DNA of 64,000 nt from Brevipalpus yothersi (taxonomy: Eukaryota; Arthropoda; Arachnida; Trombidiformes; Tenuipalpidae): positions 221,171 to 285,170 of the forward strand of contig QZCP01000157.1 in NCBI GenBank assembly GCA_003956705.1, given 5' to 3'. Position numbers and translations under genes: made by a program. Positions 1 to 11,384 of this stretch are shown here, one piece after another (the first letter of the stretch is position 1; every line of letters starts with the position of its first letter). The notes under the pieces were generated by a model. It was not told the origin of the DNA and did no database searches. It saw only the letters and a program-made list of their open reading frames with translations.

Positions 1-1194
1 GGTATAATTTTTAGAATTCTCATCTAATTTATCGTCAGAAAAAGTGCTTTTTTCCAATTTTTGAAAAAAGTTCTAACGTTCAGGTCACTATTTCGATATC
101 ATGAGTTCTAAGAGTCTGATCGAATTTTCGATGCAATATTCGTTCTTTTCGTCGAAAGTTCACTTAGGATCGAAAAAAAACCCAAAACGGGCGAATTCCG
201 GACATGTCCTTAGAGGAAGTAATAGATCAGACTAAATTGAGAAAAAGATATTCTCCATTTGATAACATTTCAATGATGTAGGTACCGGAAATACACTCAT
301 CACTCACCCCATAGACCAGCTTTAATCGAGCTTAATTTGTAGCTATGTTGGATGTAATGAGATTGGTCTCAGGAGTTAGTAAAGACTTTTCCCTTTTCTT
401 TCCTCTCTCCACTTTCTTCACTTCTCTCATGTCTCCAGTTACAGCAGATACTTAAATATCTCCGAATCAGAGGTGTGAATAGGAGAGTTTTGGCCGACGT
501 TTCCCATCACATGGCTCATGATAGCCTTAGCTCACCAAGGATGGGCATCAGAGCTACCGATATTCTATTGGCAGGAAATTCCATAGTAAAACACAACTTA
601 CCAACGATACTTGCTGTTGCTATGGAGAAAAAACTTGTGGTAGGAAAAAATTGGCCAGTCAAGTAAGAAACGAGTAGTTATTCACCTCATTCACCTTTTT
701 TGAAGGGTCTTTTCAAAGTCTTGTCTCACTTTTTCAACACGGGTACTTGGTGTATCTGTCTATAAGTAGAAAAGCAAATTCAGGGAACTTTTGATTGAGT
801 TTTCTTTCAACCTAACAGAAAGGGATTGTGGCTCCAAAAAGTGGAAAGGTGGGAAGGTTAGCAGCTTGGAGCGATAAGTAAAAAGTTTTCAAAACCGACT
901 TGCATTCATCTCTGTGCCTCAAGATCACCATCATGCAGCTGGACCTAACCAAAAACTCCAAGCTAATCGATCTGGTCAGCAATCTAATAAAGCTCAATCA
1001 AGAACTCAAGCTCATGCTTATATGTGATTCATATGCTATGCTATGCTTTATGCTTTATATTCTTCATTTTGATGAATTTTCATCATGAAATTCTCAAGAT
1101 CTTACAGAAAGAGAGAGAGATAAAGGAGAAAGGAGAAAAAGAGTTGAAAAGAGAGAGGGAAAGAAAGAGAAAAGGAAAAGAGAATGATGAGCGG

Positions 1195-1690
1195 AAGAGG
1201 AAAGAGATTAGCATTTGATCATCTCTCTTCGGATGAGTTGGATATAAGCAGATCTTTACTCACCTTTTTCTGTGTTACTGAGCTTAGCAATTGGTAGGGC
1301 AAGCGGAACAAGTGAAAAGTCTCCTTGATGCTGTAAAATGCATAGAAAACATGCTCCATGGATTTATTACACTGAGGGTATGACACTCCTGATCTATTTT
1401 CGATTGTTGATGAAAGTCATAAAAAAGCACTGGCAGAAATTTAGCTTTTCTGCAAGTGGAGAGATTTTTCAAACCCTCCAGCCAGCATGGTGGATATGAT
1501 AGAGAGGAAACATGATAAGAAACTCATGGAACATGTCCACTCAAAAAGAAGATGGGTAAAGATCTGCTCATCTCGAACTCATCTGAAGAGAGATGATCAA
1601 ATGCTAACCTCTTCCCTCTTGCTTTCTTATGACTTTCATCGACTACCAAAAATAAATCAGGGAGTTGATATCCCCAGTGAATGTGAGTCT
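1195..1690. repeat. Cluster of short inverted, rearranged repeats
   Basis: The 32 bases at 1208-1239 recur as near reverse complement at 1576-1607 with about one mismatch. Similarity continues downstream, with a shared GCAGATCTTTAC in both copies. A second block at about 1360-1428 matches the reverse complement of about 1618-1690. The two blocks lie in a different relative order in the two copies, so this is not one simple hairpin. It may be an eroded transposable element or a local inversion-duplication; no terminal repeats or coding capacity were seen. Confidence 0.5.
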
Positions 1691-3423
1691 ATCATCAAGT
1701 ATCGAGTACATCATGAGTTCACTTTCGCACCCATGCACTTGCAGGGCGGGAAGATGAATTGAAGAGAGATCATGATCCCATGATGAGAGAGAAATGTGTT
1801 CTTCTCGAAGTGATTCGAAACATGAAAGACTATTATATCAGGTCATCAATTCAAGAGACAACCCAATACAAGTGAGAGGGGAAAAAGACTGTGCATAAGA
1901 ACTGAAGGTGATACGTGAAGGTTTCTGTGTCACTGGTGAATCACCGATACCAGGAGATATTGAAGCTCTCAAAACTCATTCCAAGAATCTGACTAATCGT
2001 ATTGAGGATGCAAATGTAAATCCTTGGAAAGAAACGAAAAACTGGCAGGGCTCCAAAGACCAGAATGTGAATGATATAATGTCAATATTAACAGAGAAAA
2101 TGTAACAGAAAGATTGCCAGGCAGAATTTCGTTGAGCAAAGTGAGATAAAGACCACCAAACATTGGTTCGAAACACGCGAAAGATTCTGAATGAAAAACT
2201 TTCCTATCTAGTTAAAGGTTATTGGAAGCGAACGGCATCTCTTAATACTATTACCGAGATACTTTTTCAACGAAGAATTTTGATCTGATTCAAAATATCC
2301 ATGATAAAGGATCAAAGAATCATTTGATTCCAGGCATCGAGTATGAAAACTTGGTGAGCTCTGGAAAATTCGAATTTGGAAGAGGGTATTAAGAGCTGCT
2401 CAGCTCTCACTCTTTCCGACTGTAGTTGGCCTTCAGCTTGATCAAATTTGCTGTTCTTGAAGTTAATGTGTCGATGCGAAATACTCCGAGCATACATTCA
2501 ATTTACCGGAGCGAGAATTGTAGATTTGAGAGGTATATTTTCATCGCAACTCTCAATATTATGTTGCATCACCGATCAACAGGTGCCCAGCTGAAGCTCT
2601 CTTTTTCGTAGCTTCTGAGAGAAAATACGATTACTTTGATTCACTTGCAATTGAGAGATAAATTCTCTCTGTGGCAGATTGGAACTCAGTTTACAATTAT
2701 TTACAGCTTCAATATCTACCAATTTACAGTTTTCACTCGGATATAGTGGAGAGAGAGAGTCTACTTGTTAACCTGATGTTTTGTAGTTCAAAATTTTTTG
2801 AGGAATATACAACAGATATATATACATATACAGATCAGTGGTACCGAGGGCCCTCGTCGAGTATATATTACCTTAATGAAGGAACTTCAAAATACTCTGG
2901 AAGATTATTTATGCTACACGCCTATCAATCTACACTACTGTATTCACCGATTGCTTCTCCTCTCAAATGAGATGCACATGATACTCACGACATTCAAAGG
3001 TGATTAAAAAGCTTTCTTCAAAGAACCTTCTCAGGATGAGTTGAGAAGCCAATTCTACCATTTTCTTCATCATAGTAGGGAATCAATTTATATAAATATA
3101 AGTTATAAGCTCATGGAACCTCATTCATATGCTTCAAGTAAGCAAAAAAGTTTTCCTCCAGAGAGGGTAGAATTCTTCAGCATTTAAAAAAGTTATCAGA
3201 ACAGAATCCTCAACTCATGGAAACAAATGTGATTACTATCAAATAGTTGTGGTACTCAATCGACTTCATAGTACAGTGTACTAGGATTGACATCCCGAAG
3301 GTCAACGATTCGGTTTCAAATATTTTAGATTTTCTATGAGCCAAGGAGATGACCATTGTGACGATAAAAATGACCACTACCATGAAAAAAAATGAATATA
3401 ACTGTTCCCCAAAAATTCCATTA

Positions 3424-3433
3424 TTTATTTATT
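3424..3433 (-). terminator. Polyadenylation signals of receptor gene A
   Basis: Two overlapping AATAAA hexamers on the minus strand lie 13-22 bases beyond the gene A stop codon. Their closeness suggests the short, anchor-less form of gene A has its own working 3' end and is not read through into lost sequence. Confidence 0.5.
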
Positions 3434-3445
3434 CTTTTAAAACCC

Positions 3446-4402
3446 CTACCCTAAAAATTTTATGGTTTTTCTTGCTTCTATCGAGGGAAAAAGGCGATTT
3501 TTAATCAACATAAAAGTTCTTTCCAAATGATTCTTCACATCCTGGTTGACTTCTGGTTCGAGAAGGAATATTACAAACCTTTCCTCAATCGCATAAGACT
3601 TAATTGTTTTGCCAGCAGGTGTTTCAAGAAAGAATTCCATTTGCATGTTAGTCAAGCGGACATCATCGTAGAGCTCCATTTCAAATGTCCATTTTGGTTG
3701 GCGCTTTGATGGTGGGAAAGAAGCTCTCGTTTGAAAAGAAATACAACTAGAGGCATCTTTAGGTGAGGTTGCTCCAGCAGGGAAGCATCGATCAAAATCC
3801 CATTGACAATTGAAAGCGGCTTTGGTTCCAATCGAAACACATCCAAAACAGTCATTCATCAGAAAGCAGTAATTTATATTTTGCTCAACGATCCTATTGC
3901 CAAATGAATTTTGCATCCACAGAGTATCATTCATGATGGAAATATATTTCGGTGTGTGTGCTTCTGGTACAACCAATGGGCATAAATAAGGTCTACCAAC
4001 ACTTGATTCAGGTGCATAACATTCTCCAATTAATTTGTGTGTCTCATTTTCGAGAACCAAAATATGCCAAGTGTTGTTACTGGAGACAATGAAACACAGC
4101 AATTCCTTTGGATATTTGGTTGTAAACACATTTATTCCCATTATTTCGGGAGCAAATTTCGCTGGATCCTTAAACTGACTAAGCAGTTTGAGTTTGGCTT
4201 CATTTTTATGAGGATTTCGATCAAGCTCCTCAATCGAAAATGAGAATAAGTAATTATTTTGAGTATCACCATCCCAGCATAAAAGAAATGCTTGGCTGCC
4301 ATGTTGATTGGATCTAGAGCAAGGAATGGACTTATCAGGTCCAATCTTGGTATTGCTTTTCAGCATAATTTTTGAGACTTTTTTTCTGGCTCTTTTTAGG
4401 AA

Positions 4403-4452
<50 letters not shown>

Positions 4453-5190
4453 TTAGCATGTGAAGATTAGCTTTTAATCTGCTTACGTATCAAAAGCAAG
4501 CATAACAGGACCAGCGGTATCAGATAAACTTGATGTTTCGAAAAGGAAAATATTATCAGAAGTACTCGGTTTCACCAAATTCATCGAGTAAAATAAGCTG
4601 TTCTGAATTATTTCCTTAGGAGAGATAGCAATTCCATCCACTGATCGAGTCCCAAGCAGGTTACTGTAGAAGTATTGCTTCTTAGTTGGATCTCCTTTAG
4701 CCATGCATTCTACAAGGATGAAGTGTCCAAATCCATTTGCTCCATGGAATCCATACCAGAGCCTTGGTGGAGTGGCTTTCAATGAGCAATCACGGAATAT
4801 ACGTGGGAATTTCTGATAACGCGTTATATTACGGCAATTCCCCTTTGAACAAACATATAATGGTAGCGAGTCTCGGGCTTTATCAACTCTTTCCCACACA
4901 ACAGAATCTTTCGAATCTTCTGATGCGACAACTGAATGTTTTCCACATTCTTCGGGAAGAAAAGCGTGACCTTCCTCGATTTTAACAGGCATTTGGAATT
5001 TTTTGGTTGGCAACAGAACAATACATTTGTTCCCGTCTCTTTCCAAAATACCAAGCTTTGTGTCAGTACTAATGATTGTATTAACCATTGCCGTAGTTGG
5101 AATGAGAAAAATGACAAATAGCAAAAAGATACAGTTCGAAGCGATGCAAGAAATATGCGAAAATTTCCGGAGAAACATCATGAGGTCCAT
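3446..5190 (-). CDS. Plexin-like receptor paralogue A, predicted secreted (no membrane span)
   Basis: Two exons, 5190-4487 and 4391-3446, join at a phase-2 GT-AG intron to give 549 residues. Exon 1 starts with a hydrophobic signal at about residues 10-40, followed by the family N-terminal domain (G-I-L-E-R-D-G-N-K-C motif, EEC, CxxxxC pairs). Exon 2 has the family block I-P-C-S-R-S-N-Q and a PSI-like motif, C-x5-C-x2-C-x10-C-x-W-x4-C. The IPT-like segment follows. The frame then stops at FLG where all other members continue into a membrane span and tail, so the product should be soluble. AATAAA follows at once. An upstream ATG at 5290-5270 (first base 5280) is in frame; I prefer 5190 because the signal begins there. 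Family assignment is inference; the gene model is well supported by frame and splice sites. Confidence 0.7.
4411..4447 (+). repeat. GA microsatellite inside the intron of gene A
   Basis: An uninterrupted (GA)n run. On the transcribed strand it is (CT)n and sits just upstream of the acceptor of the gene A intron, so it enlarges the polypyrimidine tract. It makes this intron 95 nt, against 56-58 nt in genes B to E. Confidence 0.9.
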
Positions 5191-6039
5191 GGAAAAAATC
5201 AAACAAATACTAGTAGAATTGTTCAATTTCTCCAAAAAAAAGTCGAGGAATGAGTTGAATTTTATCAATTGGTTTATCACATCCGAAACCGTTAAATTTT
5301 ATCGGTTTACAGTTAGAATGAGAGTGAACAGTTCGATTGCCTACACGGCAAAAATTTTTGCAGTCATCTCTCTCCTTTTTCATTTTCTCGAGCGTTCCTA
5401 TTTCTCAGGTTTCGCTTCCTCAGCTCAATTTGGAAATGTCTCTCTTTCCATAGGGATATGAGTAACATGATATTTTGTAATTTATACTATTTCAACTGGA
5501 TATATGAAATGCATAAAATCTGATCATGAGAAAACCTTTATCAAAATAATTTGAATAGTATCGAATATTGATAAATATACACAATGTACATAATATATAA
5601 TATTGTAATCCATTTTTCCTCTTAGTACTACCGTTTAGATTTCGAGATTCTATCAGTCAGAGTCATTTTTGGTTTCTTAATTAGACCTGACTTCATTGTA
5701 TTATCAGAGCGAATAATTTTCGTAGCTTTTGTTGTTTGTTTCAAGGAAAATGTTCACTTTCTGACTGATTAAAAACTCAAAACTCCCTTTTCTTGGACAA
5801 TATAATATATAGAGAGAAAAGTCAATATCAAATGATTGATCATATTGTAATGGGGATAAAATCAGATCCAATAAGGAATCATCATAATACAGGCCAAGTA
5901 AAAAGGCCCATCTTTGGGTCAAAACTTTTTTGCTTTGGTATGGTATTTGGCACTTTCAACAATGAAAAATGGAGGATCGATGATTCTTATAACCTTTGAT
6001 TGATCAATCTTTTCGAATTAAAGTTCAGCTCTATAGTTT

Positions 6040-6320
6040 TCGATTCCATAGGAATTGAACACTCAAACACCGATCGTTTCAATATATACTTTCATAAATT
6101 CATTATTAAGCGACCCACCAACAAAAATACATTTCTTATACCAGAAGACAGCTGTGATTGATTCATATCGATGCACTTTGAAGTGAATTTCAGTGATATT
6201 GATGGGGGAGAAATACATGGATATCGATCCCATTTGAATTTACTAAGAGCAATCAAAATCAAAAATACCCGAAAGATCATTCATCAGATAGCAGCTCTCA
6301 ACTGGTTGATCTTTGATTGA
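6040..6320 (-). pseudogene. Relic of a receptor exon 2 (G/H type)
   Basis: Read on the minus strand, about 6310-6160 encodes pieces aligning with gene G: C-Y-L-M-N-D, then F-K-W-D-R with a downstream C, I-S-P and C-I-D-M-N-Q. About 6125-6055 encodes an N-x-F-M-K-V-Y-I-E-T segment equal to the IPT-like part of gene G (F-M-E-V-Y-I-E-T). The pieces lie in different frames, with stops between them, and neither exon 1 nor a membrane span is present. It lies between genes A and B and resembles G more than its neighbours, so an older G-like copy once stood here. Confidence 0.6.
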
Positions 6321-6492
6321 ATGTTCCAAAAAAATAACAGAAGAAATAGAAGTAAGCGTTGTACGCCACCTCCCTGTTTAACCAGATAAACGAGATGTAA
6401 TTAAGTAACCAAAATTGAATCTTTTTACACTTGTATTTTTTTGAAAAGGAGGCTACAGGATTTGAAGAAAGAATACTGATCAAGAGGAACCC

Positions 6493-6498
6493 TTTATT
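6493..6498 (-). terminator. Polyadenylation signal of receptor gene B
   Basis: AATAAA on the minus strand, 34 bases beyond the gene B stop codon. Confidence 0.45.
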
Positions 6499-6531
6499 CG
6501 GATCACATTTTAAAAATCGGCTGAAAATTGC

Positions 6532-8580
6532 CTATTTTTTGGAGAAAAGTTTTTTCAAAGATTCAGAGACAATAATCTTGCTCCGATCCAAACTGGTCGA
6601 TACTGAATGTGATTTACTCTGAGTAGCTGCACTTGTTTTCGTTCTTGAAGCTGAGGATACACTTGTTGATCCTATCGAAATAGAAGGTGAAGATGTATCT
6701 GCCGATCCTCTGGTTGATGAGGCTGCTGTTGATTTGGTGAATGATCCCATTTTTCCTCTTATTTCGGAGAAAAAAGATGGTGAGTCCAATAGGCCCTTCT
6801 TTGAGCGATGTTTAATTGAATAAAACACACAAACGCCAACAGAGATTATGGCTGTTATGAGAACTGCTATGATGATTAGGAGTTGGATATTATCTGGTCT
6901 TGGAGACATTACAACAGGGATCAAGTCAATCCTCATGTCAAAGTTATACTTATCATTTTCGATCACAAGAGAGGTTGTATTCCCTTTTCGAATATTTTCA
7001 ACATCTTCCTTTGATTTGAGAAGGAAATGAACTCGTTCTTTTTCATATTTGAATGCATAAACAGTTTTTCTATCAATAATATCCAGATATGCTCGCATAA
7101 ATGAATTAGTTAGAATCACACCTGAGAGTGTGACATTCAGAATTGTTCCATTCGAAAATGCCGATGATCTGAACATATCCACTCTCTCAATGCTAAGACA
7201 ATCATGAATTTTTTCGGGGACATCATCATAGGAAGTGGAGCATCGATCGTTCTCCCATTTACAGGTGAAAGATGATTTACTACTGATCAAAGCACATCCA
7301 AAACAATCGTTCATCATATAGCAGGTCTTGATAGGTCGATCATGGATGGAATCGCTGAGTGAGAGATGCATCAACAAATTAGCATTGATGACCGAAATAT
7401 ACTTCAACGTATATTGTGGAAGTATCTCAATTGGGCAAAAGTATGGATAACCAATCATAGAATTCGATGTGAAGCAATTCTTGTCAATGTTTCTGGCCAT
7501 ATTCTCGAGAACTAGGTGGTAAAATTGATCATCGTTTTTAACAAAGAAACTTGTGATATTTTTTGGATAATCACTGTTGAAAACATTGATACCCAATATT
7601 TCACGGTCAAATGTCACTGGAAAAGAAGATTCATAGACCGTTGTTAATTTTGACTCATTTCTACTAGGGTTGCGATCCAGTTCGTCGATCGATAACGAGA
7701 ATACATAGTGATTTCCAGATTTCCAATCAGTGCATGCTAAGAATACCGAAGCACCAAATTGATTGGATCTTGAGCAAGGAATTGACTTATCAGCTCCAAT
7801 CGTGTTATCGCTTTTCAGCTTAATTTTTGAGACCCTTTCTTCGACTCTTTTCAAGGAGAGAGAGAAACATTAGCTTGTGAAGATCAGTTGTCAATCTGCT
7901 TACGCATTGAAAGCAAGCATAACAGGACCAGTGGTATCAGATAAATTTGATGTTTCGAAAAGGAAAATATTATTAGAAGTATCTGGCTTGACCAAATTCA
8001 TCGAATAGAATAAGCTGTTCTGAATTATCTTCTCAGGAGAGATAGCGATCCCATCCACCGATCTAGTCCGACCCCGGTCTCTGTAGAAGTATTGCCTTTT
8101 AGTTGGATCTCCTTTAGCCATGCATTCAGCGAGAATGAAATCACTGGCTCCGTGGAATCCATACCAGAGCCTTGGTGGAGTGGCTTTCGTTGAGCAATCA
8201 GGGAATAAAGCTGCGAAATCAAGCTTTTGATTGGTGCAATTGCTCTTTGGACAAAAATAATATGGTAACGAGTCTCGGGCTTTATCAACTCTTTCCCACA
8301 CAACATAATCTTCCGAATCTCCTAATCCAAGAGCTGAATGTTTTCCACATTCTTCGGGAAGAAGAGTGTGACCTTCCACGATTTTATCAGGCATTTGGAA
8401 TTTTTTGGTTGGCAACAGGACAATACATTTGTTCCCGTCTCTTTCCAAAATACCAAGCTTTGTGTGAGTCTCCATGATTGTTGTGATTGAAATTGGAAAG
8501 ATAAAAATAACCAAAAATATATATTTCAAGGTGGGAGAGATATGGAGAGGTTTTCCAAAAAGGTGGCCCATGGTGTTCAT
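6532..8580 (-). CDS. Plexin-like single-pass receptor paralogue B
   Basis: Exons 8580-7904 and 7846-6532 with a 57-nt phase-2 intron give 663 residues. I chose the ATG aligned with the M-K-T-L-G starts of C, D and E; an in-frame ATG at 8601 adds seven residues. Order: signal segment (about 10-36); N-terminal Cys domain; a sema-like stretch with I-P-C-S-R-S-N-Q-F and a later C; PSI-like motif C-Y-M-M-N-D-C-F-G-C ending K-W-E-N-D-R-C; IPT-like strands with N-G-T sites; one membrane span (about 545-570, LLIIIAVLITAIIS core); and a Ser/Thr-rich cytoplasmic tail of about 93 residues ending L-F-S-K-K (tail type 1). No GAP or kinase domain follows. A plexin/semaphorin relationship is inferred from motif order; the ligand is unknown. 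Confidence 0.75.
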
Positions 8581-10460
8581 CGCAAAGCTATTGCCCTCCA
8601 AATGTTGACATCCGAATCAAGCTTACAAAATCCTACAGGATTTCTCTCTCACTGCAATCATCCAATGTCAACAATGCTTCCAATAAATGGATACTAAACT
8701 GATTTTTTTGAAACCAAATGTCCCGAGAACAGTGATTCATCAATAAATTCAACTGATTTCACCGCTCTCGAAGTATGATGGACTGCTTCTAAATGATTTT
8801 CCAAGAATATCTTTTCAGCCAAATACAGTAAAAACTCTCTTAATGGAAAAGCTTTGGGCACTCTCTTGATGATGCCTTCCTGCGTATTTTGAAGTAGGCT
8901 TCTAATCAATCTGTGCTTTTGACCCCCTTCTTCTCACTAGATGTCTCGGTTTTTCTTCATTATCAGGGGTTTTTCATTAAGAGAGTTCTTACTGTAGCTC
9001 TCGATCAAAATTTTTCGAAACGAATATGACCTCAATAACAACCAAAAGTAGTTTCAGTTATTGTATGATACAGTTATAGATCATCATCTGTCAGATAATG
9101 GGTTTCTAACAATTGAGTGAGGCTCAAACAGCTTAACTAACTGAATAATCATAATCAGCTTGTTCTCAATCAGAAGCTACTCCAATTAGATTGAGAATTC
9201 AACAGAGAAAAGAGAGTAAATGATGAATCAAATGATTATACCGAGTGGAACAGTTTCAATACTAGAGTCAACTCAAATGGACTGAATCTCATTTTGAAGA
9301 AAAGCGCAACTATTGTCAAATGAAATGAAACTGGTGAACGAATCTGACTAAACTGAGTTCTTCCAAATAGACTGAATTGTCAGCAGAAACTTTGACCCCT
9401 GATGAAGATACGGCTCTCATTCTCTCTCTTTATTTAATCTTTTTAATTTCTTGCATTCAGTCTCTTTTTCTCAATAATTATCATTTCTGATTTTGGTAAT
9501 TTGGGTTCCTCTATGTTCGATTCCTCTGGACTGTCACTCGCTCTCACAGTTTTCAGCGCAAGCTACTAGCACTTGATCATACTGGTCAACTTCACCAATG
9601 TCTTGAAAATTTGTCTCCGCGGCTAGCGTTCGAAACCTAGAAATCAAAATGCAGAGGTCAGTTAAGAAGAAATTCGACAAAAAGAGAGAGAGAGAGTAAA
9701 GCAGGAAGTGATAAGTAAGAAGTGATTAGGGAGAAAGGTGGAAATGGAGAGTGATAAAGTACCGGTGTATGACTGATTGAAGAAGGAAAAATTCATTTTC
9801 ATTTTGCAATTGAGAATCAGTGTGAATTAGTGAGTGTTTTCTGATTTAAAAATCAAATTTTAACTATGATAAAAAGGTGAAAGTTTCTGGACAAGATGAA
9901 GTGATTGCAAATGTTTCATCTCAGGTAAATGGTATTCGTAAAAGAGAGGACGAGATTGTGACAGTATTGCCTAACTTCGTATGTATGAAAAGCTCTATTC
10001 AACTAGCAAGAATGGAAGGTAGACCTGTACCTCCTCAGCTTCGAATAGGTAGGTGCGCCTGATAGTCGCCGGTGGCACTGGTAGACTGTCGAAGTGAACC
10101 TTCAAGCTCACCCAGCTATTTAGTTTATTGAGTTTGATAATTATTCCACAGGATCCTTCTTGATATTGTTCGGAACTTTTTTCAATTTGAGGGCAGCTAA
10201 TCTGTCCACTCAATTTTTCTTGAAAAGAGTTGCACTCCATGTAGAATATGGTGTACTTCAATTGAGATGACTGTATATTTCCAGGCTCACTCTTCGGAAA
10301 TTAGTTGACTCGATATTTCGAAAGTCAACAAATTCGAAGAATGGAGCCAAGATTCAATTCAATCTCCGAATCAATTCAACTATTCAACTATGGAATGTTT
10401 CATGCAACATGCTATAGTCATCAAAAAGTTCAGAGATTCCAAAATATAGGAGTTTACAAA
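8581..10460. other. Spacer upstream of gene B, homologous to the other array spacers
   Basis: No gene seen. About 8660-8830 and 9010-9180 align with the spacers upstream of genes C, D and E (shared stretches around ACTGATTTCACCGCTC and GCTTAACTAACTGAAT). About 9230-10300 looks unique to this copy and contains only short open frames. The B spacer is thus the longest and most diverged version of the repeated spacer. Confidence 0.5.
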
Positions 10461-10464
10461 TCTC

Positions 10465-10560
10465 TTTATTCCCGTGTTGCTGTTGCTTTTTTTTCGCCCT
10501 TGAGATTGTTTGCTCCATCAGTAGGATTCTGTCAAGATGATTTATTCTTCAAAACCCAGA
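10465..10560 (-). pseudogene. Relic of the gene F 3' end, upstream of gene B
   Basis: Weak but collinear similarity to the last about 100 bases of gene F exon 2, ending in the shared CATGATTTATTCTTC-like block (here GATGATTTATTCTTC). It occupies the same place relative to gene B as the clearer F-tail relics do to C and D. Confidence 0.5.
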
Positions 10561-10563
10561 ACA

Positions 10564-11384
10564 TTATGGAGTTGATAGTGATTCAATGAGGATACCCTTG
10601 CTTGAATTCAATTCCTTTTTAGCTGAATGTGAATATTTTTCAATCGTTGCTGATTCCTTCATTCTCAAAACTGTCGGAGCAGATGAGGGCTTTGTAGATG
10701 ACGATTCACTTGCAGATCTCTGGGTTTCTGAGGTTACTGTTGAGCGTGAAGATGAATCCATCTCACCTGGCTTTCGTTCAATATCGGAAAGGAATGATAG
10801 TGGATCTAATTTGAAGTTGGTTTTCTTTGTTTGATTGAGATGAATGAGATAGGCAAGCATGCAAAGAGCAATTATGGCTGTTATGCGGACTGCTATAAAT
10901 ATCAGGATCGCAATATCATGGGAAACAGCGGGCTTCACCAGATAGATTCTTTTGCTATAGCGATATTTGAAATTTTCGACTACAAGATAGATTTTTTCGC
11001 TTCGTTGTACATTTTTCACATTCTCAGGGTTAGGAACGAATTGAAGATGCTTTTATTGGTATTTGAATGGATGAATAGTTTTATTCACCATATCCAGATA
11101 TGCTCGCATGAATGAGTTAGCTAGAATCACACCTGAGAGTGTCACTTTCAGAATTGTTCCATTCGAAAATGCCGATGATCTTAACATATCCAATCTCTCA
11201 ATGCAAAAACGATCATAAATCTTGTCGGGACATCATCATAGGAACTGGAGCATCGACCATTTTCCCATTTACAGGTTGAAGATGATTCACTACTGATCAA
11301 AGCACATCCAAAACAATCGTTGATCATATAGCAAGTCTTGATAGGCTGATCATGGAATCGCTGAATGAAAGATGCATCAACAAA
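10564..11384 (-). pseudogene. Truncated receptor pseudogene (3' part of exon 2, tail type 2)
   Basis: Covers the family from the segment just before the PSI motif to the C-terminus (ending E-S-L-S-T-P), with no exon 1 and no start of exon 2. Compared with gene C it has a 4-base loss in the segment before the PSI motif, a 1-base loss after it, and a stop in the juxtamembrane region. The membrane span and type-2 tail remain open. Its upstream end abuts the last codons of gene C, so it now lies where the gene C 3' UTR should be. Confidence 0.8.

Larger units (their letters stand above)
1..3445. other. No convincing gene; repeat-rich intergenic DNA
   Basis: Open frames here are all under about 100 codons, overlap on both strands and match nothing I recognise. 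A purine-rich tract lies at 1103-1206. Segments at 1195-1270 and 1360-1428 recur inverted and reordered at 1540-1690. A diverged or single-exon remnant cannot be excluded. Confidence 0.5.

Noticed and set aside
5003..5461. Plus-strand open frame of 152 codons
   Set aside because: Lies antisense over exon 1 of receptor gene A, which has splice sites and family conservation; the plus frame has neither.
9877..10261. Short open frames on both strands upstream of gene B
   Set aside because: No homology to the array, no signal or domain, and overlapping frames of equal quality.
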